A stretch of 64,000 nt of DNA from Palleronia sp. LCG004 (GCF_032931615.1 NZ_CP136759.1:434001-498000), one strand, 5' to 3'; counted from the first letter of the stretch, positions 44,758 to 54,899 are shown. Notes: generated from the letters alone by a model not told the origin. A program made the numbers and translations.

Positions 44758-44829
44758 GTTAGCATAACAAAATTCGAAAAGAACAACGTTTTCTATATGT
44801 TAGCGCAATCATTCGGGGTTAGCGCAATC
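44758..44829. promoter_or_regulatory. Three GTTAGC-type sites in the pckA-chvI divergent region
   Basis: GTTAGCGCAATC occurs twice in direct orientation (44799-44810 and 44818-44829, 19 bases apart), and a related GTTAGCATAACA starts at 44758, 41 bases before. The surrounding DNA is AT-rich for this genome. The units resemble half of the TGTTAGCGCTAACA operators of LacI-family regulators, possibly CceR-type control of central carbon metabolism, which is an inference. A 7-bp inverted repeat (GTCGGCT / AGCCGAC, 44833-44867) follows towards chvI. Confidence 0.5.
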
Positions 44830-44957
44830 GGGGTCGGCTTTCGGAAATGCGGAACAATTCAGCCGACCTTAAGAAGTTTGCCCCCAGATCGTGAACAGTG
44901 ATTCGAAGATTGCGCCGGTCCCGCCACGGAGATCCGGCCAGTGCGGGAGAGGACTTC

Positions 44958-45659
44958 ATGGCCAAGATCGCCCTCGTCGACGACGACCGGAACATCCTGA
45001 CCTCGGTGTCGCTGACGCTCGAGGCCGAGGGCTTCGAGGTCGAGACCTACCACGACGGGCAACAGGCGCTCGAGGCGTTCGAGCGCAGGTTTCCCGACAT
45101 CGCCGTCTTCGACATCAAGATGCCGCGGATGGACGGCATGGATCTGCTGCAGCACGTGCGTCGCAAGACGAGCATGCCGGTGATCTTCCTCACCTCCAAG
45201 GACGACGAGATCGACGAGGTGCTTGGCCTTAGGATGGGGGCGGACGATTACGTGAAGAAGCCCTTCTCGCAGCGCTTGCTTGTCGAGCGGATCCGGACGC
45301 TCCTGCGGCGTCAGGACGTGCTGTCGGGCGATGCGGGCGGCAAGGTCGAGCCGAGCCAGACCCTCGTGCGCGGGACGCTGACGATGGATCCCGCCCGCCA
45401 TACCGTCACCTGGAAGGGGCGCGACGTGACCCTGACCGTGACCGAGTTCCTCCTTCTTCAGGCGCTCGCGCAGCGGCCGGGCTTCGTGAAGTCGCGCGAT
45501 CAGCTGATGGACGTGGCCTATGACGATCAGGTCTATGTCGACGACCGCACCATCGACAGCCACATCAAGAGACTTCGCAAGAAGATGCGGAGCGTCGATG
45601 ACGAGTTCTCGGCGATCGAGACGCTCTACGGCATCGGCTACCGTTACAATCAGGACTGA
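44958..45659 (+). CDS. chvI: Response regulator ChvI
   Basis: 233 residues starting at [12 protein letters not shown], set by the GGAGAGGA ribosome site; an in-frame ATG 60 bases upstream adds a non-conserved leader. Receiver domain with acidic pocket (D8-D10), phospho-acceptor Asp52 in [10 protein letters not shown] and Lys in YVKKPF, followed by an OmpR/PhoB winged-helix DNA-binding domain (about 135-230, [16 protein letters not shown]). ChvI responds with ChvG to acid and envelope signals in alphaproteobacteria. chvG begins 4 bases after its stop. Confidence 0.94.
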   Translation: MAKIALVDDDRNILTSVSLTLEAEGFEVETYHDGQQALEAFERRFPDIAVFDIKMPRMDGMDLLQHVRRKTSMPVIFLTSKDDEIDEVLGLRMGADDYVKKPFSQRLLVERIRTLLRRQDVLSGDAGGKVEPSQTLVRGTLTMDPARHTVTWKGRDVTLTVTEFLLLQALAQRPGFVKSRDQLMDVAYDDQVYVDDRTIDSHIKRLRKKMRSVDDEFSAIETLYGIGYRYNQD

Positions 45660-45663
45660 CCCG

Positions 45664-47292
45664 GTGGCGACCGCAACACGGGATGCGGGCCTTCTGGCGA
45701 CGGGACCGGACATGCCGCGCCGCCGGGGCATCGTATCGATCACACGTTCGCCGCTGGCCCGGAGGATCGTGGCGTTCAACCTCGTGGCGATGCTGTCGCT
45801 GGTGGCGGGCGTGATGATCGCATCGCCGTTCGACACCGCGTCCCTGAGGCAACGCGAGGCTGACCTTGTCCGCGAGGCCGCGCTCATCACCGGGGCGTTC
45901 GAGGCGCAGATGCGCCATGCGTCGGAGCGGGGGATCGAGGCGGACACGCTCGACCTTCTGAAGCTCAACATGGCGGGCGAGGTCTTTGTGTTCGACGCAG
46001 GCGGGCGCATCGTGGCGTCCGACCGCGCGCCGAGCGCTGCCTTTCCGGCGGTCCTCGAAAGCGTGCCCGCGACACCCATCAGCGACACGGTCGAGCGCAT
46101 CATCGCCTCCGTCGCGGGCTTCGCCCGGCCGGAGACGGTGCCCGTCGCAGCCGATGACGTCCGGGAAACCCTTCGTGAACTCGGGAAAGGCCTGGCACCC
46201 ACGGGCTTCGCCCTCGACTATCTCGTGGATGCCGAGGGCGGGCCAATCGTCGCCGTGTCGGTGCCCATCGTCCATGAAGGGCGGGTCGTGGGGACCGTGG
46301 GCCTGACTTCCGGCAAGGGCGAGATCGATCACCTGCTGCGGTTCGGGCGCGAGCAGATCCTGCAGATCTTCCTCGTGGCGGTCGCGATCTCGATCGGGTT
46401 GAGCCTGATCCTCGCCTCGAACATCGCCAATCCGCTCGCCGATCTCGCCGCCGCGGTGGAGATCGGGCGCGAGCGCAACACCCGCAGCATCACGTCCGGC
46501 CGCGTCAGGATCCCCGACCTGACCAGCCGCCCGGACGAGATCGGCAGGCTTTCGGGCGCGTTGCGCGGCATGGTCGCGGCGCTCTACGACCGGATCGAGG
46601 CGAACGAGCAGTTCGCGGCCGATGTCGCGCACGAGATCAAGAACCCGCTGGCATCGCTGCGCTCGGCGATCGGATCGCTGCGCGTCGTCGAGCGGGAGGA
46701 TCTCCGGACGCGCCTTCTCGACGTGATCGAGCATGACGTGCGCAGGCTCGACCGGCTGGTTAGCGACATCTCGAACGCGTCGCGGCTCGATTGCGAGCTT
46801 GTCATGGACGAGGAGAGGCGTTTCGATCTGCTGGCCATGCTGAACGGACTTACCACATATCTGGGCGACGCCGCGCGCGAGAAGGGGATCGACTTCATCG
46901 TCAGCCTGCCGTCGCAGCCGATCTGGCTTGACGGGCTCGAAAGCCGTCTGGCGCAGGTCTTCGTGAACCTCATCTCCAACGCGACCTCGTTCTGCGGGCC
47001 GGGCGACGCGATCCGCATCTGGGCGCGCCAGCGCGAGAACCGCGTCCTCGTGGTGGTCGAGGATACCGGCCCGGGCATCCCCGAAAGCGCGCTTGGCAAG
47101 GTGTTCGAGCGATTCTACTCCGAACGCCCGGAGGCGCAGTTCGGGAACAATTCCGGCCTTGGCCTTGCGATCTCGAAACAGATCGTCGAGGCGCATGGCG
47201 GCGTCATCTGGGCCGAGAACATCCAGCCCAACGACGAAATGCCGGGCGCGTTGCCTGCCGGCGCGCGGCTGGTCGTTGGCCTGCCCGTATGA
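45664..47292 (+). CDS. chvG: Sensor histidine kinase ChvG
   Basis: 542 residues from a GTG just after chvI. Two membrane spans (about 35-55 and 236-256) enclose a periplasmic sensor domain; then HAMP, the phospho-acceptor H-box [18 protein letters not shown] (His about 324), and the ATPase domain with N-box [17 protein letters not shown] and GLGLAISK. It phosphorylates ChvI. The hprK ATG overlaps its stop, tying the two-component system to the regulatory PTS. Confidence 0.93.
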   Translation: MATATRDAGLLATGPDMPRRRGIVSITRSPLARRIVAFNLVAMLSLVAGVMIASPFDTASLRQREADLVREAALITGAFEAQMRHASERGIEADTLDLLKLNMAGEVFVFDAGGRIVASDRAPSAAFPAVLESVPATPISDTVERIIASVAGFARPETVPVAADDVRETLRELGKGLAPTGFALDYLVDAEGGPIVAVSVPIVHEGRVVGTVGLTSGKGEIDHLLRFGREQILQIFLVAVAISIGLSLILASNIANPLADLAAAVEIGRERNTRSITSGRVRIPDLTSRPDEIGRLSGALRGMVAALYDRIEANEQFAADVAHEIKNPLASLRSAIGSLRVVEREDLRTRLLDVIEHDVRRLDRLVSDISNASRLDCELVMDEERRFDLLAMLNGLTTYLGDAAREKGIDFIVSLPSQPIWLDGLESRLAQVFVNLISNATSFCGPGDAIRIWARQRENRVLVVVEDTGPGIPESALGKVFERFYSERPEAQFGNNSGLGLAISKQIVEAHGGVIWAENIQPNDEMPGALPAGARLVVGLPV

Positions 47293-47723
47293 GCGATCCG
47301 ACGATCCTGCACGCAAGCTGCGTCGCGGTGAGGGAGCGGGGAGTGCTCATCCTCGGCGCATCCGGGCGCGGCAAGTCGGCGCTGGCGCTCGAGCTTCTTG
47401 CGCTGGGCGGCGCGCTGGTCGCCGACGACCGCACCTGCCTCGCGCGGCGGGGTGCGGACCTGCTTGCCTGGTCGCCGCCCGCCATTCTCGGGCGGATCGA
47501 GGCGCGCGGTATCGGCATCCTCGCGGCCGATCCCGCGCCGCCCACGCGGATGGCCCTCGTCGTCGACCTCGACCGCGCGGAGGAGGCGCGTCTGCCGACC
47601 GCACGTCACTGGTCGCATATGGGGTGGTCCGGGCCCTTGATCCTCGGGGCGGATCACCCCCATCTTGCAGTCTCCGTCCTTCAGTATCTAAAGGGCGGAA
47701 GAACGGATCTGGAGGACGCGTGA
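47289..47723 (+). CDS. hprK: HPr kinase/phosphorylase, short alphaproteobacterial form
   Basis: 144 residues, only the catalytic C-terminal half found in alphaproteobacteria. Walker [11 protein letters not shown] near 24, [10 protein letters not shown] near 43, and the HprK signature [11 protein letters not shown] near 67. It phosphorylates and dephosphorylates HPr at Ser46. Start overlaps the chvG stop (ATGA) and its stop overlaps the rapZ GTG. Confidence 0.9.
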   Translation: MSDPTILHASCVAVRERGVLILGASGRGKSALALELLALGGALVADDRTCLARRGADLLAWSPPAILGRIEARGIGILAADPAPPTRMALVVDLDRAEEARLPTARHWSHMGWSGPLILGADHPHLAVSVLQYLKGGRTDLEDA

Positions 47724-48619
47724 CGACCGGGCAGACGCATCTCGTGCTGGTGACGGGGCCCTCGGGGGCCGGGCGGTCGACCGCGATCAACGCGCTCGAG
47801 GATATGGGCTTCGAGGCGATCGACAACCTGCCCCTGTCGCTCATCGACCGGCTGGTCGTCCCGGGCGAGACGCGGCGGCTCGCGCTGGGTGTCGATGCGC
47901 GCAATCGCGACTTCTCGACCGATGCGATGGTCGCGCTCATCGCGCGGCTGACGCGATCGCCCGAGCTGCATGCCGAGATCCTCTATCTCGACGCGAATGC
48001 AGATATCCTGCAGCGTCGCTATTCCGAGACGCGTCGCCGCCATCCTCTCGCCCCGCAGGAGACGCCCGCGGCCGGTATCGCGCGGGAGGCCGATCTGCTG
48101 ACGGCGGTGCGTGAACGTGCCGAGATCCTGATCGATACCTCGGAGATGAGCCCGCATGACCTGCGCGCCGAGCTCGCGAGGCTCTTCGATCACGGCGACG
48201 CGCCGGGCCTTGCGCTGTCGGTGCAGTCCTTCTCCTACAAGCGTGGATTGCCGCGCGGCGTCGATCTGGTCTTCGATCTGAGGTTCCTCAGAAACCCCCA
48301 TTGGGAGCCGGGGCTGAGGGCGCTCGACGGGCGCGACGCGGCGGTCGCCGAATACGTCGCAAGCGATCCGCGCTTCGACGGTTTCGCGGCGAAACTGATC
48401 GATCTGATCCTCACCACGCTGCCCGCGTACCGCGATGAGGGAAAGACGCATCTCGCGATCGCGCTGGGGTGTACGGGGGGCCAACACAGATCCGTGGCGG
48501 TGGCCGAATATCTGGCAAAAGCGCTTGCGGAACATGGGTGGCGAGTGTCAACTCGCCACAGGGAGCTCGAACGCCATGCCGCCCTGCAGCGTGGTCAGGC
48601 AGGGGAATCTACGCCGTGA
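47720..48619 (+). CDS. rapZ: RapZ/YvcJ family nucleotide-binding protein
   Basis: 299 residues from a GTG overlapping the hprK stop. N-terminal P-loop domain and C-terminal domain with [25 protein letters not shown] and [17 protein letters not shown], both typical. The Walker A reads GPSGAGRST, with Arg in place of the Lys of E. coli RapZ; possibly normal for this lineage. In enterobacteria it adapts RNase E to a small RNA; the role here is not known. Part of the PTS cluster. Confidence 0.9.
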   Translation: MTTGQTHLVLVTGPSGAGRSTAINALEDMGFEAIDNLPLSLIDRLVVPGETRRLALGVDARNRDFSTDAMVALIARLTRSPELHAEILYLDANADILQRRYSETRRRHPLAPQETPAAGIAREADLLTAVRERAEILIDTSEMSPHDLRAELARLFDHGDAPGLALSVQSFSYKRGLPRGVDLVFDLRFLRNPHWEPGLRALDGRDAAVAEYVASDPRFDGFAAKLIDLILTTLPAYRDEGKTHLAIALGCTGGQHRSVAVAEYLAKALAEHGWRVSTRHRELERHAALQRGQAGESTP

Positions 48620-49035
48620 TCGGCATCGTCATCGTCGCCCATGGGGGGCTCGCGCAGGAATTGCTGGCCGCCGTCGAACACGTCGTCGGTCCGCAACCCG
48701 GAATGTGTGCAATCTCGATCGAGCCCGAATGCGACCGTGTCGCCAAGAAGGCCGAGATCCGGGCCGCCGCCGACGCGGTCGATACCGGCGCGGGCGTCGT
48801 CGTGGCGACCGACATGTTCGGCGGATCGCCCTCCAATCTCAGCCTCGAGGCCTGCGCGCCCGAGGACCGGCGGATCGTCTACGGGGCGAACCTTCCGCTG
48901 CTCATCAAGCTGGCGAAGTCACGCCATCTCCCGGTGCACGACGCGGTCCATGCGGCCCTCATGGCGGGGCGCAAATATCTCGACGCGATGTCGGATCCCG
49001 CCTCGAACCTCCGTCTCGCCGGAGCAAAAGGATAG
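48616..49035 (+). CDS. PTS EIIA component, mannose family (regulatory)
   Basis: 139 residues from a GTG overlapping the rapZ stop. Active-site His9 in [14 protein letters not shown] and the DMFGGSPSN block near 72. No EIIB or EIIC genes follow, so this is a regulatory phosphoacceptor instead of a sugar transporter component. Receives phosphate from HPr encoded next door. Confidence 0.92.
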   Translation: MIGIVIVAHGGLAQELLAAVEHVVGPQPGMCAISIEPECDRVAKKAEIRAAADAVDTGAGVVVATDMFGGSPSNLSLEACAPEDRRIVYGANLPLLIKLAKSRHLPVHDAVHAALMAGRKYLDAMSDPASNLRLAGAKG

Positions 49036-49038
49036 ATC

Positions 49039-49308
49039 ATGGCCAATCGCACGCTCGAAATCGTCAACGAGAAGGGCCTGCACGCCCGTGCGTCGGCCAA
49101 GCTCGTCGAGACGGTGGAGCGGTTCGACGCCCATGCCGAGATCAGCCGCGACGGCCAGACGGCATCCGGCGACAGCATCATGGGCCTTCTGATGCTCGCC
49201 GCATCGCGCGGGACCGAGATCGAGGTCGAGACAGGCGGCCCCGAGGCCGATGCCCTCGCCGACGCGATCGAGGAGCTGGTCCGGGAGAAGTTCGGCGAGG
49301 GGATGTAG
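49039..49308 (+). CDS. ptsH: Phosphocarrier protein HPr
   Basis: 89 residues. The catalytic His15 is in EKGLHARASAKLVE and the regulatory Ser46 in GDSIMGLLML; both lie at the canonical residue numbers. It begins 3 bases after the EIIA stop and ends the chvI-chvG-hprK-rapZ-EIIA-HPr cluster. Enzyme I (ptsP) is not in the window. Confidence 0.95.
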   Translation: MANRTLEIVNEKGLHARASAKLVETVERFDAHAEISRDGQTASGDSIMGLLMLAASRGTEIEVETGGPEADALADAIEELVREKFGEGM

Positions 49309-49326
49309 CCCCCGCCGACCGTCGGA

Positions 49327-50202
49327 TCAGCGCGTCGGAACCGGGTCGTCCCCCCGGTAATCGTAGAAGCCGCGCCCGGTCTTGCGGCCGAGCCAGCCCG
49401 CCTCGACATATTTCGTGAGAAGCGGACAGGGGCGGTACTTGGTATCGGCAAGCCCGTCATGGAGCACGTTCATGATCGCGAGGCAGGTGTCGAGGCCGAT
49501 GAAGTCGGCGAGTTCGAGCGGCCCCATCGGATGGTTGGTGCCGAGCTTCATCGCCTTGTCGATCGAGCGCACATCGCCGACGCCTTCGTAGAGGACGTAG
49601 ACCGCTTCGTTGATCATCGGCATGAGGATGCGATTGACGATGAAGGCCGGGAAGTCCTCGGCCACGGCCGCCGTCTTGCCGAGCCGTTCGACCACGCCCA
49701 TCGCCGTCTCGAACGTCGCCTCGTCGGTGGCGATGCCGCGGATCAGTTCCACGAGGCTCATCACCGGGACAGGGTTCATGAAGTGGAAGCCCAGGAACTT
49801 CTCGGGCCGATCCGTTTTCGAGGCCAACCGCGTGATCGAGATCGACGAGGTGTTGGAGGTCAGGATCGTCTCGGGCTTGAGCGTGGGGACGAGCTCCGCG
49901 AAGATCTTGTCCTTGATCTCCTCGCGCTCGGTCGCGGCCTCGATCACGAGGTCGCAGTTGCCGAGATCGGCGAGCGTCGAGGTCGTCGAAAGGCGGTTCA
50001 TCGCCTCGTTGCGATCTGCGTCCGAGATCTTCTCGCGGCTGACCTGCCGGTCGAGATTCTTCTCGATCGTCTCGCGCCCCTTCTCGAGCGCCTCAGCGTC
50101 GATATCGGTCAGAAGCACCTCGTAGCCTGCCAGGGCACAGACATGCGCAATGCCATTTCCCATCTGTCCCGCGCCAACGACGCCAACGATCTGGATCACC
50201 AT
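49327..50202 (-). CDS. hbd: 3-hydroxybutyryl-CoA dehydrogenase
   Basis: 291 residues. NAD-binding GAGQMGNGIAHVCALAGYEV near residue 9, catalytic His in GFHFMNPVPVM (about 137), and the C-terminal helical domain (GTNHPMGPLELADFIGLD near 225). Oxidises or reduces 3-hydroxybutyryl-CoA in fatty acid or PHB metabolism. The ATG starts one base after the stop of the embedded glycosyltransferase and uses a GGAG inside that gene, so it is translationally coupled. Normally it follows etfA directly in related genomes. Confidence 0.94.
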   Translation of the reverse strand: MVIQIVGVVGAGQMGNGIAHVCALAGYEVLLTDIDAEALEKGRETIEKNLDRQVSREKISDADRNEAMNRLSTTSTLADLGNCDLVIEAATEREEIKDKIFAELVPTLKPETILTSNTSSISITRLASKTDRPEKFLGFHFMNPVPVMSLVELIRGIATDEATFETAMGVVERLGKTAAVAEDFPAFIVNRILMPMINEAVYVLYEGVGDVRSIDKAMKLGTNHPMGPLELADFIGLDTCLAIMNVLHDGLADTKYRPCPLLTKYVEAGWLGRKTGRGFYDYRGDDPVPTR

Positions 50203-50203
50203 T

Positions 50204-51430
50204 TCATAACTCCGATAGTAGAAGGCCGAGCTGACTTCCCCACGATTTCGTGCGATCGTAAACGTTCTCCCGGCTCGTAAGAGTACCCCGACGCAGTCCC
50301 TGGTAGGCGTTCTCGTCTTCGATCAGCTTCTGCACCGCTTCATGGATCGCATCTGCGCTGTTCGGCGTGAAGACGACGCAGCCGTCCTTGAGGAATTCTC
50401 GAGCCGGTACGACGGTGCTCATCGCCGAGGGGACGCCGTGTGCCGCGGCCTCGAGACCCACGACGGCGAGGCCTTCGTTGAATTCTCTGTTCGTTGGGCA
50501 GAGCAGCAGATCGGTGTTTCCAAGTTCGGCATGAACCTCTTCCGCACCGAGACGGCCTAGAATGGAAACGTTCTCGATCGCATTCGTGCGTTCCGACAAC
50601 AGATCGAGTGCCCCACCATCGCCGATGAAGGTCAAATGAAGTTCGGGGTAGGACGATCGCAGCTTTGTGAAGGCATCGAGAAGCTCGAAGACACCTTTCG
50701 CACGCTCGACCCGCCCGAGATAAAGGAGCCGTTGGACTTTGGTCAGCTCCCGCAGAGGATACCGCTTCAGGACCTGAGGATACGGGACACGTATTTTCCT
50801 TCCCGCGCCGACCATTCCGGAAACTTGCCGGGCGCTTTCGTGAGATACGCAGATCGCCCCGTCGAGCGCCCGTGAACGGAACGCAAGAACCTTGCGCTTA
50901 AGCTTCCAGACGATTGTTTCGGGATTCTCGTCCATTGCCCAAAACGTGTTGTGCGCCGTGAGAACAAGCTTTCGTTCCTTTGCCAGGCGCGCCCAAGCTG
51001 AGTTCGGAGCATCGGAGCTGACAATGACGACATCCGGGTCAAACACGGCAACCGCTTCGACCAATGCGGTCGCGTAATTTGCCTGCCCACGAAAATAGGC
51101 AAGCCGACCTTTCGCCAGTCGCGGCCTCTCGACCGTCTTGAAGGTAAACTGACCGGTCTCGCCCTTGGGTACTTCGCGCGCAGTGATCACTTGGGCCGAG
51201 GCACCCAGCTTTTCTACGAGTTCGTAGAACATCGCCGAATAGGTTGCGATCGGAACGCGCCGGTCATGATGACCGGCGCGCCACTCAGTGTATGTCCCGC
51301 CGACATCTCCGGGGCCGGCGAGATAGCTGATCCTGAGCGGCCGGCTCGGGTCGCGGCTCAACTTGCCGATCGCCTCCGAGACGTCTTGCGGCAGTTCGAC
51401 CACCGGCACGTAGGTCTCGGATGCGGTCAT
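50204..51430 (-). CDS. GT4-type glycosyltransferase embedded in the etf-hbd operon
   Basis: 408 residues. GT-B fold; the N-terminal acceptor domain starts RPLRISYLAGPGDVGGTY and the C-terminal donor domain has LLYLGRVERAKGVFELLDAF, TFIGDGGALDLLSER and the EX7E motif in EGLAVVGLEAAAHGVPSAM. It is one base from etfA on one side and one base from hbd on the other. By eye the GC content is in the fifties, visibly below the neighbours, and TT/AA-rich codons are more frequent. This looks like horizontal gain. Donor and acceptor are unknown. Confidence 0.82.
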   Translation of the reverse strand: MTASETYVPVVELPQDVSEAIGKLSRDPSRPLRISYLAGPGDVGGTYTEWRAGHHDRRVPIATYSAMFYELVEKLGASAQVITAREVPKGETGQFTFKTVERPRLAKGRLAYFRGQANYATALVEAVAVFDPDVVIVSSDAPNSAWARLAKERKLVLTAHNTFWAMDENPETIVWKLKRKVLAFRSRALDGAICVSHESARQVSGMVGAGRKIRVPYPQVLKRYPLRELTKVQRLLYLGRVERAKGVFELLDAFTKLRSSYPELHLTFIGDGGALDLLSERTNAIENVSILGRLGAEEVHAELGNTDLLLCPTNREFNEGLAVVGLEAAAHGVPSAMSTVVPAREFLKDGCVVFTPNSADAIHEAVQKLIEDENAYQGLRRGTLTSRENVYDRTKSWGSQLGLLLSEL

Positions 51431-51431
51431 G

Positions 51432-52358
51432 TCAGAGCTTCTCCGTCAGCTCCGGAACAGCCTCGAAGATGTCGGCCACGAGGCCGTAATCCGCGACCTG
51501 GAAGATCGGCGCTTCCTCATCCTTGTTGATCGCGACGATCACCTTGCTGTCCTTCATGCCGGCGAGGTGCTGGATCGCGCCGGAGATGCCGAGAGCGATG
51601 TAGAGGTCAGGTGCCACGACCTTGCCGGTCTGTCCGACCTGCCAGTCGTTCGGCGCGTAGCCCGAATCGACCGCCGCCCGCGATGCCCCGACCGCCGCGC
51701 CGAGCTTGTCGGCGAGCTTTTCGACCATCGCGAAGTTCTCCTCCGACCCGATGCCGCGGCCGCCCGAGACGACGATGCCCGCGCTGGTGAGGTCGGGCCG
51801 GTCCGACTCGGCCACGTGGTCCTCGACCCATTCCGACAGGCCGGGTGCCTCGGCGGCAGGGATCTCGGAGACCTCGACATTTCCGCCAGTGGGGGCGGCG
51901 TCGAAGGTCGAGGTGCGGATCGACAGCACCTTCTTGGGATCCTTCGACTTGACGGTCTGGATCGCGTTGCCGGCATAGACCGGACGCTCGAACGTATCGG
52001 CATCGACGATGCCGGAGACGTCGGTGATCACCATGACGTCGAGAAGGGCCGCCACGCGCGGCAGGATGTTCTTGGCATCGGTCGTCGCGGGCGCGGCGAT
52101 ATGGTCGTAATCGCCGGCGAGCGAGTGGAGGAGTGCTGCGGTCGGTTCGGCAAGGCGATGCCCGTAGAGCGCGTCCTCGGCGACCAAGACCTTCGCGGCG
52201 CCCTCGATGGTGGCGGCCTCGCGACCGGCATCGGCGGCGCTTTCGCCGGCACAGAGAATGGTCACGTCGCCGAGCGGGGCGAGGGCGGTCACGGCCTTCG
52301 CAGTCGCATCCATGTTGAGTTTGCCGCCATCGACTTCGGCCAGGAGAAGAACGGCCAT
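51432..52358 (-). CDS. etfA: Electron transfer flavoprotein alpha subunit
   Basis: 308 residues. C-terminal FAD domain with [42 protein letters not shown] (as separate conserved runs) and [17 protein letters not shown]. With EtfB it accepts electrons from acyl-CoA and other dehydrogenases and passes them to ETF:ubiquinone oxidoreductase. Its ATG overlaps the etfB stop by one base (TGATG). Confidence 0.95.
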   Translation of the reverse strand: MAVLLLAEVDGGKLNMDATAKAVTALAPLGDVTILCAGESAADAGREAATIEGAAKVLVAEDALYGHRLAEPTAALLHSLAGDYDHIAAPATTDAKNILPRVAALLDVMVITDVSGIVDADTFERPVYAGNAIQTVKSKDPKKVLSIRTSTFDAAPTGGNVEVSEIPAAEAPGLSEWVEDHVAESDRPDLTSAGIVVSGGRGIGSEENFAMVEKLADKLGAAVGASRAAVDSGYAPNDWQVGQTGKVVAPDLYIALGISGAIQHLAGMKDSKVIVAINKDEEAPIFQVADYGLVADIFEAVPELTEKL

Positions 52359-53119
52359 CAGAGCACCCCCGCTTCGTTTTTCAGCTTGTCGACCAGTTCG
52401 TCGACCGACTCGACGCGGATCCCGCCCTTGCGTTCCGCGGGCTCCGCGGTCTTCACGATCTCGAGCCGCGGCGTGACGTCGACGCCGTAATCCTCGGCCG
52501 TCTTCTCCTCAAGCGGCTTCTTCTTCGCCTTCATGATGTTCGGGAGCGAGGCGTAGCGCGGCTCGTTCAGCCGCAGGTCGACCGACACGATCGCGGGCAT
52601 CTTCACGCGGATCGATTGCATGCCGCCGTCGACCTCGCGCTTGACGAGCGCATGTTCGCCCTCGATGTCGATCTTCGAGGCGAAGGTCGCCTGGCTCCAG
52701 CCCATCAGCGCGGCGAGCATCTGGCCGGTCGCGTTCATGTCGTTGTCGATGGCCTGCTTGCCGCAGAGGACGAGACCGGGCTGCTCTTCGTCGATCACGG
52801 CCTTGAGCAGCTTCGCGACGGCGAGCGGTTCGATATCCTTGTGGACATCGTCAGAGGCCACGATCAGGATCGCGCGGTCCGCGCCCATGGCGAGGGCCGT
52901 GCGCAGCGTTTCCTGGGATTGCTTGACGCCGATCGAGACGGCGACGACCTCGTCGGCGGTGCCGGCTTCCTTCATGCGGATCGCCTCTTCGACGGCGATC
53001 TCGTCGAAGGGGTTCATGCTCATCTTGACGTTGGCAAGATCGACGCCCGATCCGTCGCCCTTCACGCGAACCTTGACGTTATAATCGATCACCCTCTTGA
53101 CGGGGACGAGTATCTTCAT
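52358..53119 (-). CDS. etfB: Electron transfer flavoprotein beta subunit
   Basis: 253 residues, starts [18 protein letters not shown], with the AMP-binding and inter-subunit pattern [21 protein letters not shown] and a C-terminal recognition loop. First gene of the etfB-etfA-GT-hbd operon. A GGAGAT ribosome site precedes the ATG. A hairpin with a GAAA loop (53155-53170) in the 88-base upstream gap may terminate the adenosyltransferase transcript. Confidence 0.95.
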   Translation of the reverse strand: MKILVPVKRVIDYNVKVRVKGDGSGVDLANVKMSMNPFDEIAVEEAIRMKEAGTADEVVAVSIGVKQSQETLRTALAMGADRAILIVASDDVHKDIEPLAVAKLLKAVIDEEQPGLVLCGKQAIDNDMNATGQMLAALMGWSQATFASKIDIEGEHALVKREVDGGMQSIRVKMPAIVSVDLRLNEPRYASLPNIMKAKKKPLEEKTAEDYGVDVTPRLEIVKTAEPAERKGGIRVESVDELVDKLKNEAGVL

Positions 53120-53207
53120 CGGCCATCTCCTTTGGTATTCATTTCAGGCCATAACGCGCCTTTCGGCGCGACGACAGCGTAAAACGCAGCACTTATTCCG
53201 GATCGCC

Positions 53208-53780
53208 CTACCGGTTCGCGCCCGGCTGCCAGAGGATGTCCGCACGGCCGTCGTCGTTGGCGAGGCGGGCAGCGCAGAAGCACCAGTCGCTCAGCCGGTT
53301 GAGATAGTGCAGCGCGGCCGGATTGACGTCCTCGAGCGTCGCCAGCTCCATCGCCAGCCGCTCCGCCCGGCGCGACACGGTCCGGCAGAGATGGAGCGCG
53401 GCCGAAAGCGCGCTGCCGCCGGGCAGAACGAAGCTGCGCAGGGGTTCGAGCCTCTCGTTCATCGCGTCGATCTCGGCCTCGAGCCGCTCGGTCTGGGCGG
53501 GAACCATGCGCAGCGGCGTGTATTCGGCCTCGTCGTCGCGATCCATGCCGGGCCGCGACAGGTCGGCTCCCAGATCGAAGAGGTCATTCTGGATTCGCGC
53601 GATGCGCTCGGCGATCTCGCCGGTTGCATGAACCCGTGCCATGCCGAAGCAGGCATTGGCCTCGTCCACTGTGCCGTAGGTGGTCACCCGGACCGAGTGT
53701 TTCGCCACGCGCGACCCGTCGCTGAGCGCGGTCTCGCCGCCATCGCCGGTGCGGGTGTAGATCCTGTTCAGTACGACCAT
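53208..53780 (-). CDS. Cob(I)yrinic acid a,c-diamide/cobalamin adenosyltransferase, PduO type
   Basis: 190 residues. RIYTRTGDGGETAL (ATP-binding) at 6-19, TVDEANA, and RRAERLAME near 128 are diagnostic. It attaches the adenosyl group to cob(I)alamin, for adenosylcobalamin-dependent enzymes such as methylmalonyl-CoA mutase. It follows the small membrane protein gene by 3 bases. Confidence 0.93.
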   Translation of the reverse strand: MVVLNRIYTRTGDGGETALSDGSRVAKHSVRVTTYGTVDEANACFGMARVHATGEIAERIARIQNDLFDLGADLSRPGMDRDDEAEYTPLRMVPAQTERLEAEIDAMNERLEPLRSFVLPGGSALSAALHLCRTVSRRAERLAMELATLEDVNPAALHYLNRLSDWCFCAARLANDDGRADILWQPGANR

Positions 53781-53783
53781 GGC

Positions 53784-53990
53784 TCAGCCTCCCATGCGGC
53801 GGAAATAGACGAAGATCAGGATCACGACCACGGCAAGCGCCTGCGCGTAGATCCGCCACCGCATGTACTTGTTCGACGTCTTGGCGTTGTCCTCGCCCCC
53901 GCGCCCGAAGGACGAGATCCCGAGAATGAGGATCGCCAGGACCGCGAGCACGGCCACGACGACAAGGAGAAAGAGCGGATCGCTGGTCAT
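53784..53990 (-). CDS. Small two-span membrane protein, HIG1-like
   Basis: 68 residues with two membrane spans (about 6-27 and 48-64) around a charged loop (GGEDNAKTSNKYMRWRIYAQ). The MRWRIYAQ segment resembles the HIG1 domain of respiratory supercomplex factors; such small twin-span proteins are usual next to the PduO adenosyltransferase in Rhodobacterales. Role in respiratory chain tuning is an inference from family resemblance. Confidence 0.75.
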   Translation of the reverse strand: MTSDPLFLLVVVAVLAVLAILILGISSFGRGGEDNAKTSNKYMRWRIYAQALAVVVILIFVYFRRMGG

Positions 53991-54071
53991 GAGCCCTCCA
54001 ATCGAGCGGTGCGGCAGGACCTAGCGGCTTCGCGCACGATTGCGAAGGGGGCGGCCGGCGTCCTGCGTCGC

Positions 54072-54899
54072 TCAGCCGCGCGCGAGAAGCGCGTCGAGCG
54101 CGCGGGAAGGCAGGATCCTCCGGGCGAACGCCATCAGTCGGGCGGGCGTGGTCACGCGGTAATAGGGGCGGGGGTTCTCCGCCTCGAGTGCGCGGATCAG
54201 CGTTCTCGTGGCGGCGGATGCGGGAAGCTGGAACCGGTCCGTTCCGGGCGGATCGTAGAGGCGTTTCAGAAGGGTCGCCTCGTACTGCGCGCGCCGGGGC
54301 GACGCCTTCCAGTCGATCCAGCGTTCGAAATGTGGAATGGAGTTCGCGCGGATCCGCGAGGCGATCGGGCCGGGTTGCAGCGTGACAACCTTGATGGGCG
54401 TGTCGCGCATCTCCAGCCTGAGCGTGTCGGTAAGTCCCTCGAGCGCGAATTTGGACGCGACATAGGCCCCGCGCCAGCGCATCGGCACGTATCCCAGGAC
54501 GGACGAGCATTGCACGATCCGTCCGTGACCCTGCGCCCGCATGACCGGGATGACCCGCCTCGTCAGTTCATGAAGGCCGAAGACGTTGGTTTCGAAGACC
54601 GCGCGCAATGCGTCCGTCGGCAGGTCCTCGACCGCGCCGGGGCAGGCGAAGGCCGCGTTCGAATAGAGCGCGTCCAGCGTTCCATCGGTCTGCGAAAGGA
54701 CGTCGGACAGGCCGCGCGCGATGCTGTCCGCATCCGACATCTCCATATTGACCGGAGTCACACCGGACGCCGCGAGGCGCGTGGACGTGTCGTCGTCGCG
54801 GCAGGTGGCGAAGACTCGCCACCCCCTGAGCGACAGGGTCATCGCGGCATCGAGGCCGATGCCGCTCGAACAGCCGGTGATGAGGATGGAGCGCGCCAT
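54072..54899 (-). CDS. SDR family oxidoreductase
   Basis: 275 residues from MARSILITG. Classical SDR: TGCSSGIGLDAA near 8, NAAF replacing NNAG near 85, catalytic Ser in CSSVLGY and YVASK near 151-155. C-terminal part is extended and basic (TPARLMAFARRILPSRALDALL), suggesting membrane contact, as seen in retinol or hydroxysteroid dehydrogenase-like SDRs. Substrate unknown. Single-gene unit. Confidence 0.85.
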   Translation of the reverse strand: MARSILITGCSSGIGLDAAMTLSLRGWRVFATCRDDDTSTRLAASGVTPVNMEMSDADSIARGLSDVLSQTDGTLDALYSNAAFACPGAVEDLPTDALRAVFETNVFGLHELTRRVIPVMRAQGHGRIVQCSSVLGYVPMRWRGAYVASKFALEGLTDTLRLEMRDTPIKVVTLQPGPIASRIRANSIPHFERWIDWKASPRRAQYEATLLKRLYDPPGTDRFQLPASAATRTLIRALEAENPRPYYRVTTPARLMAFARRILPSRALDALLARG

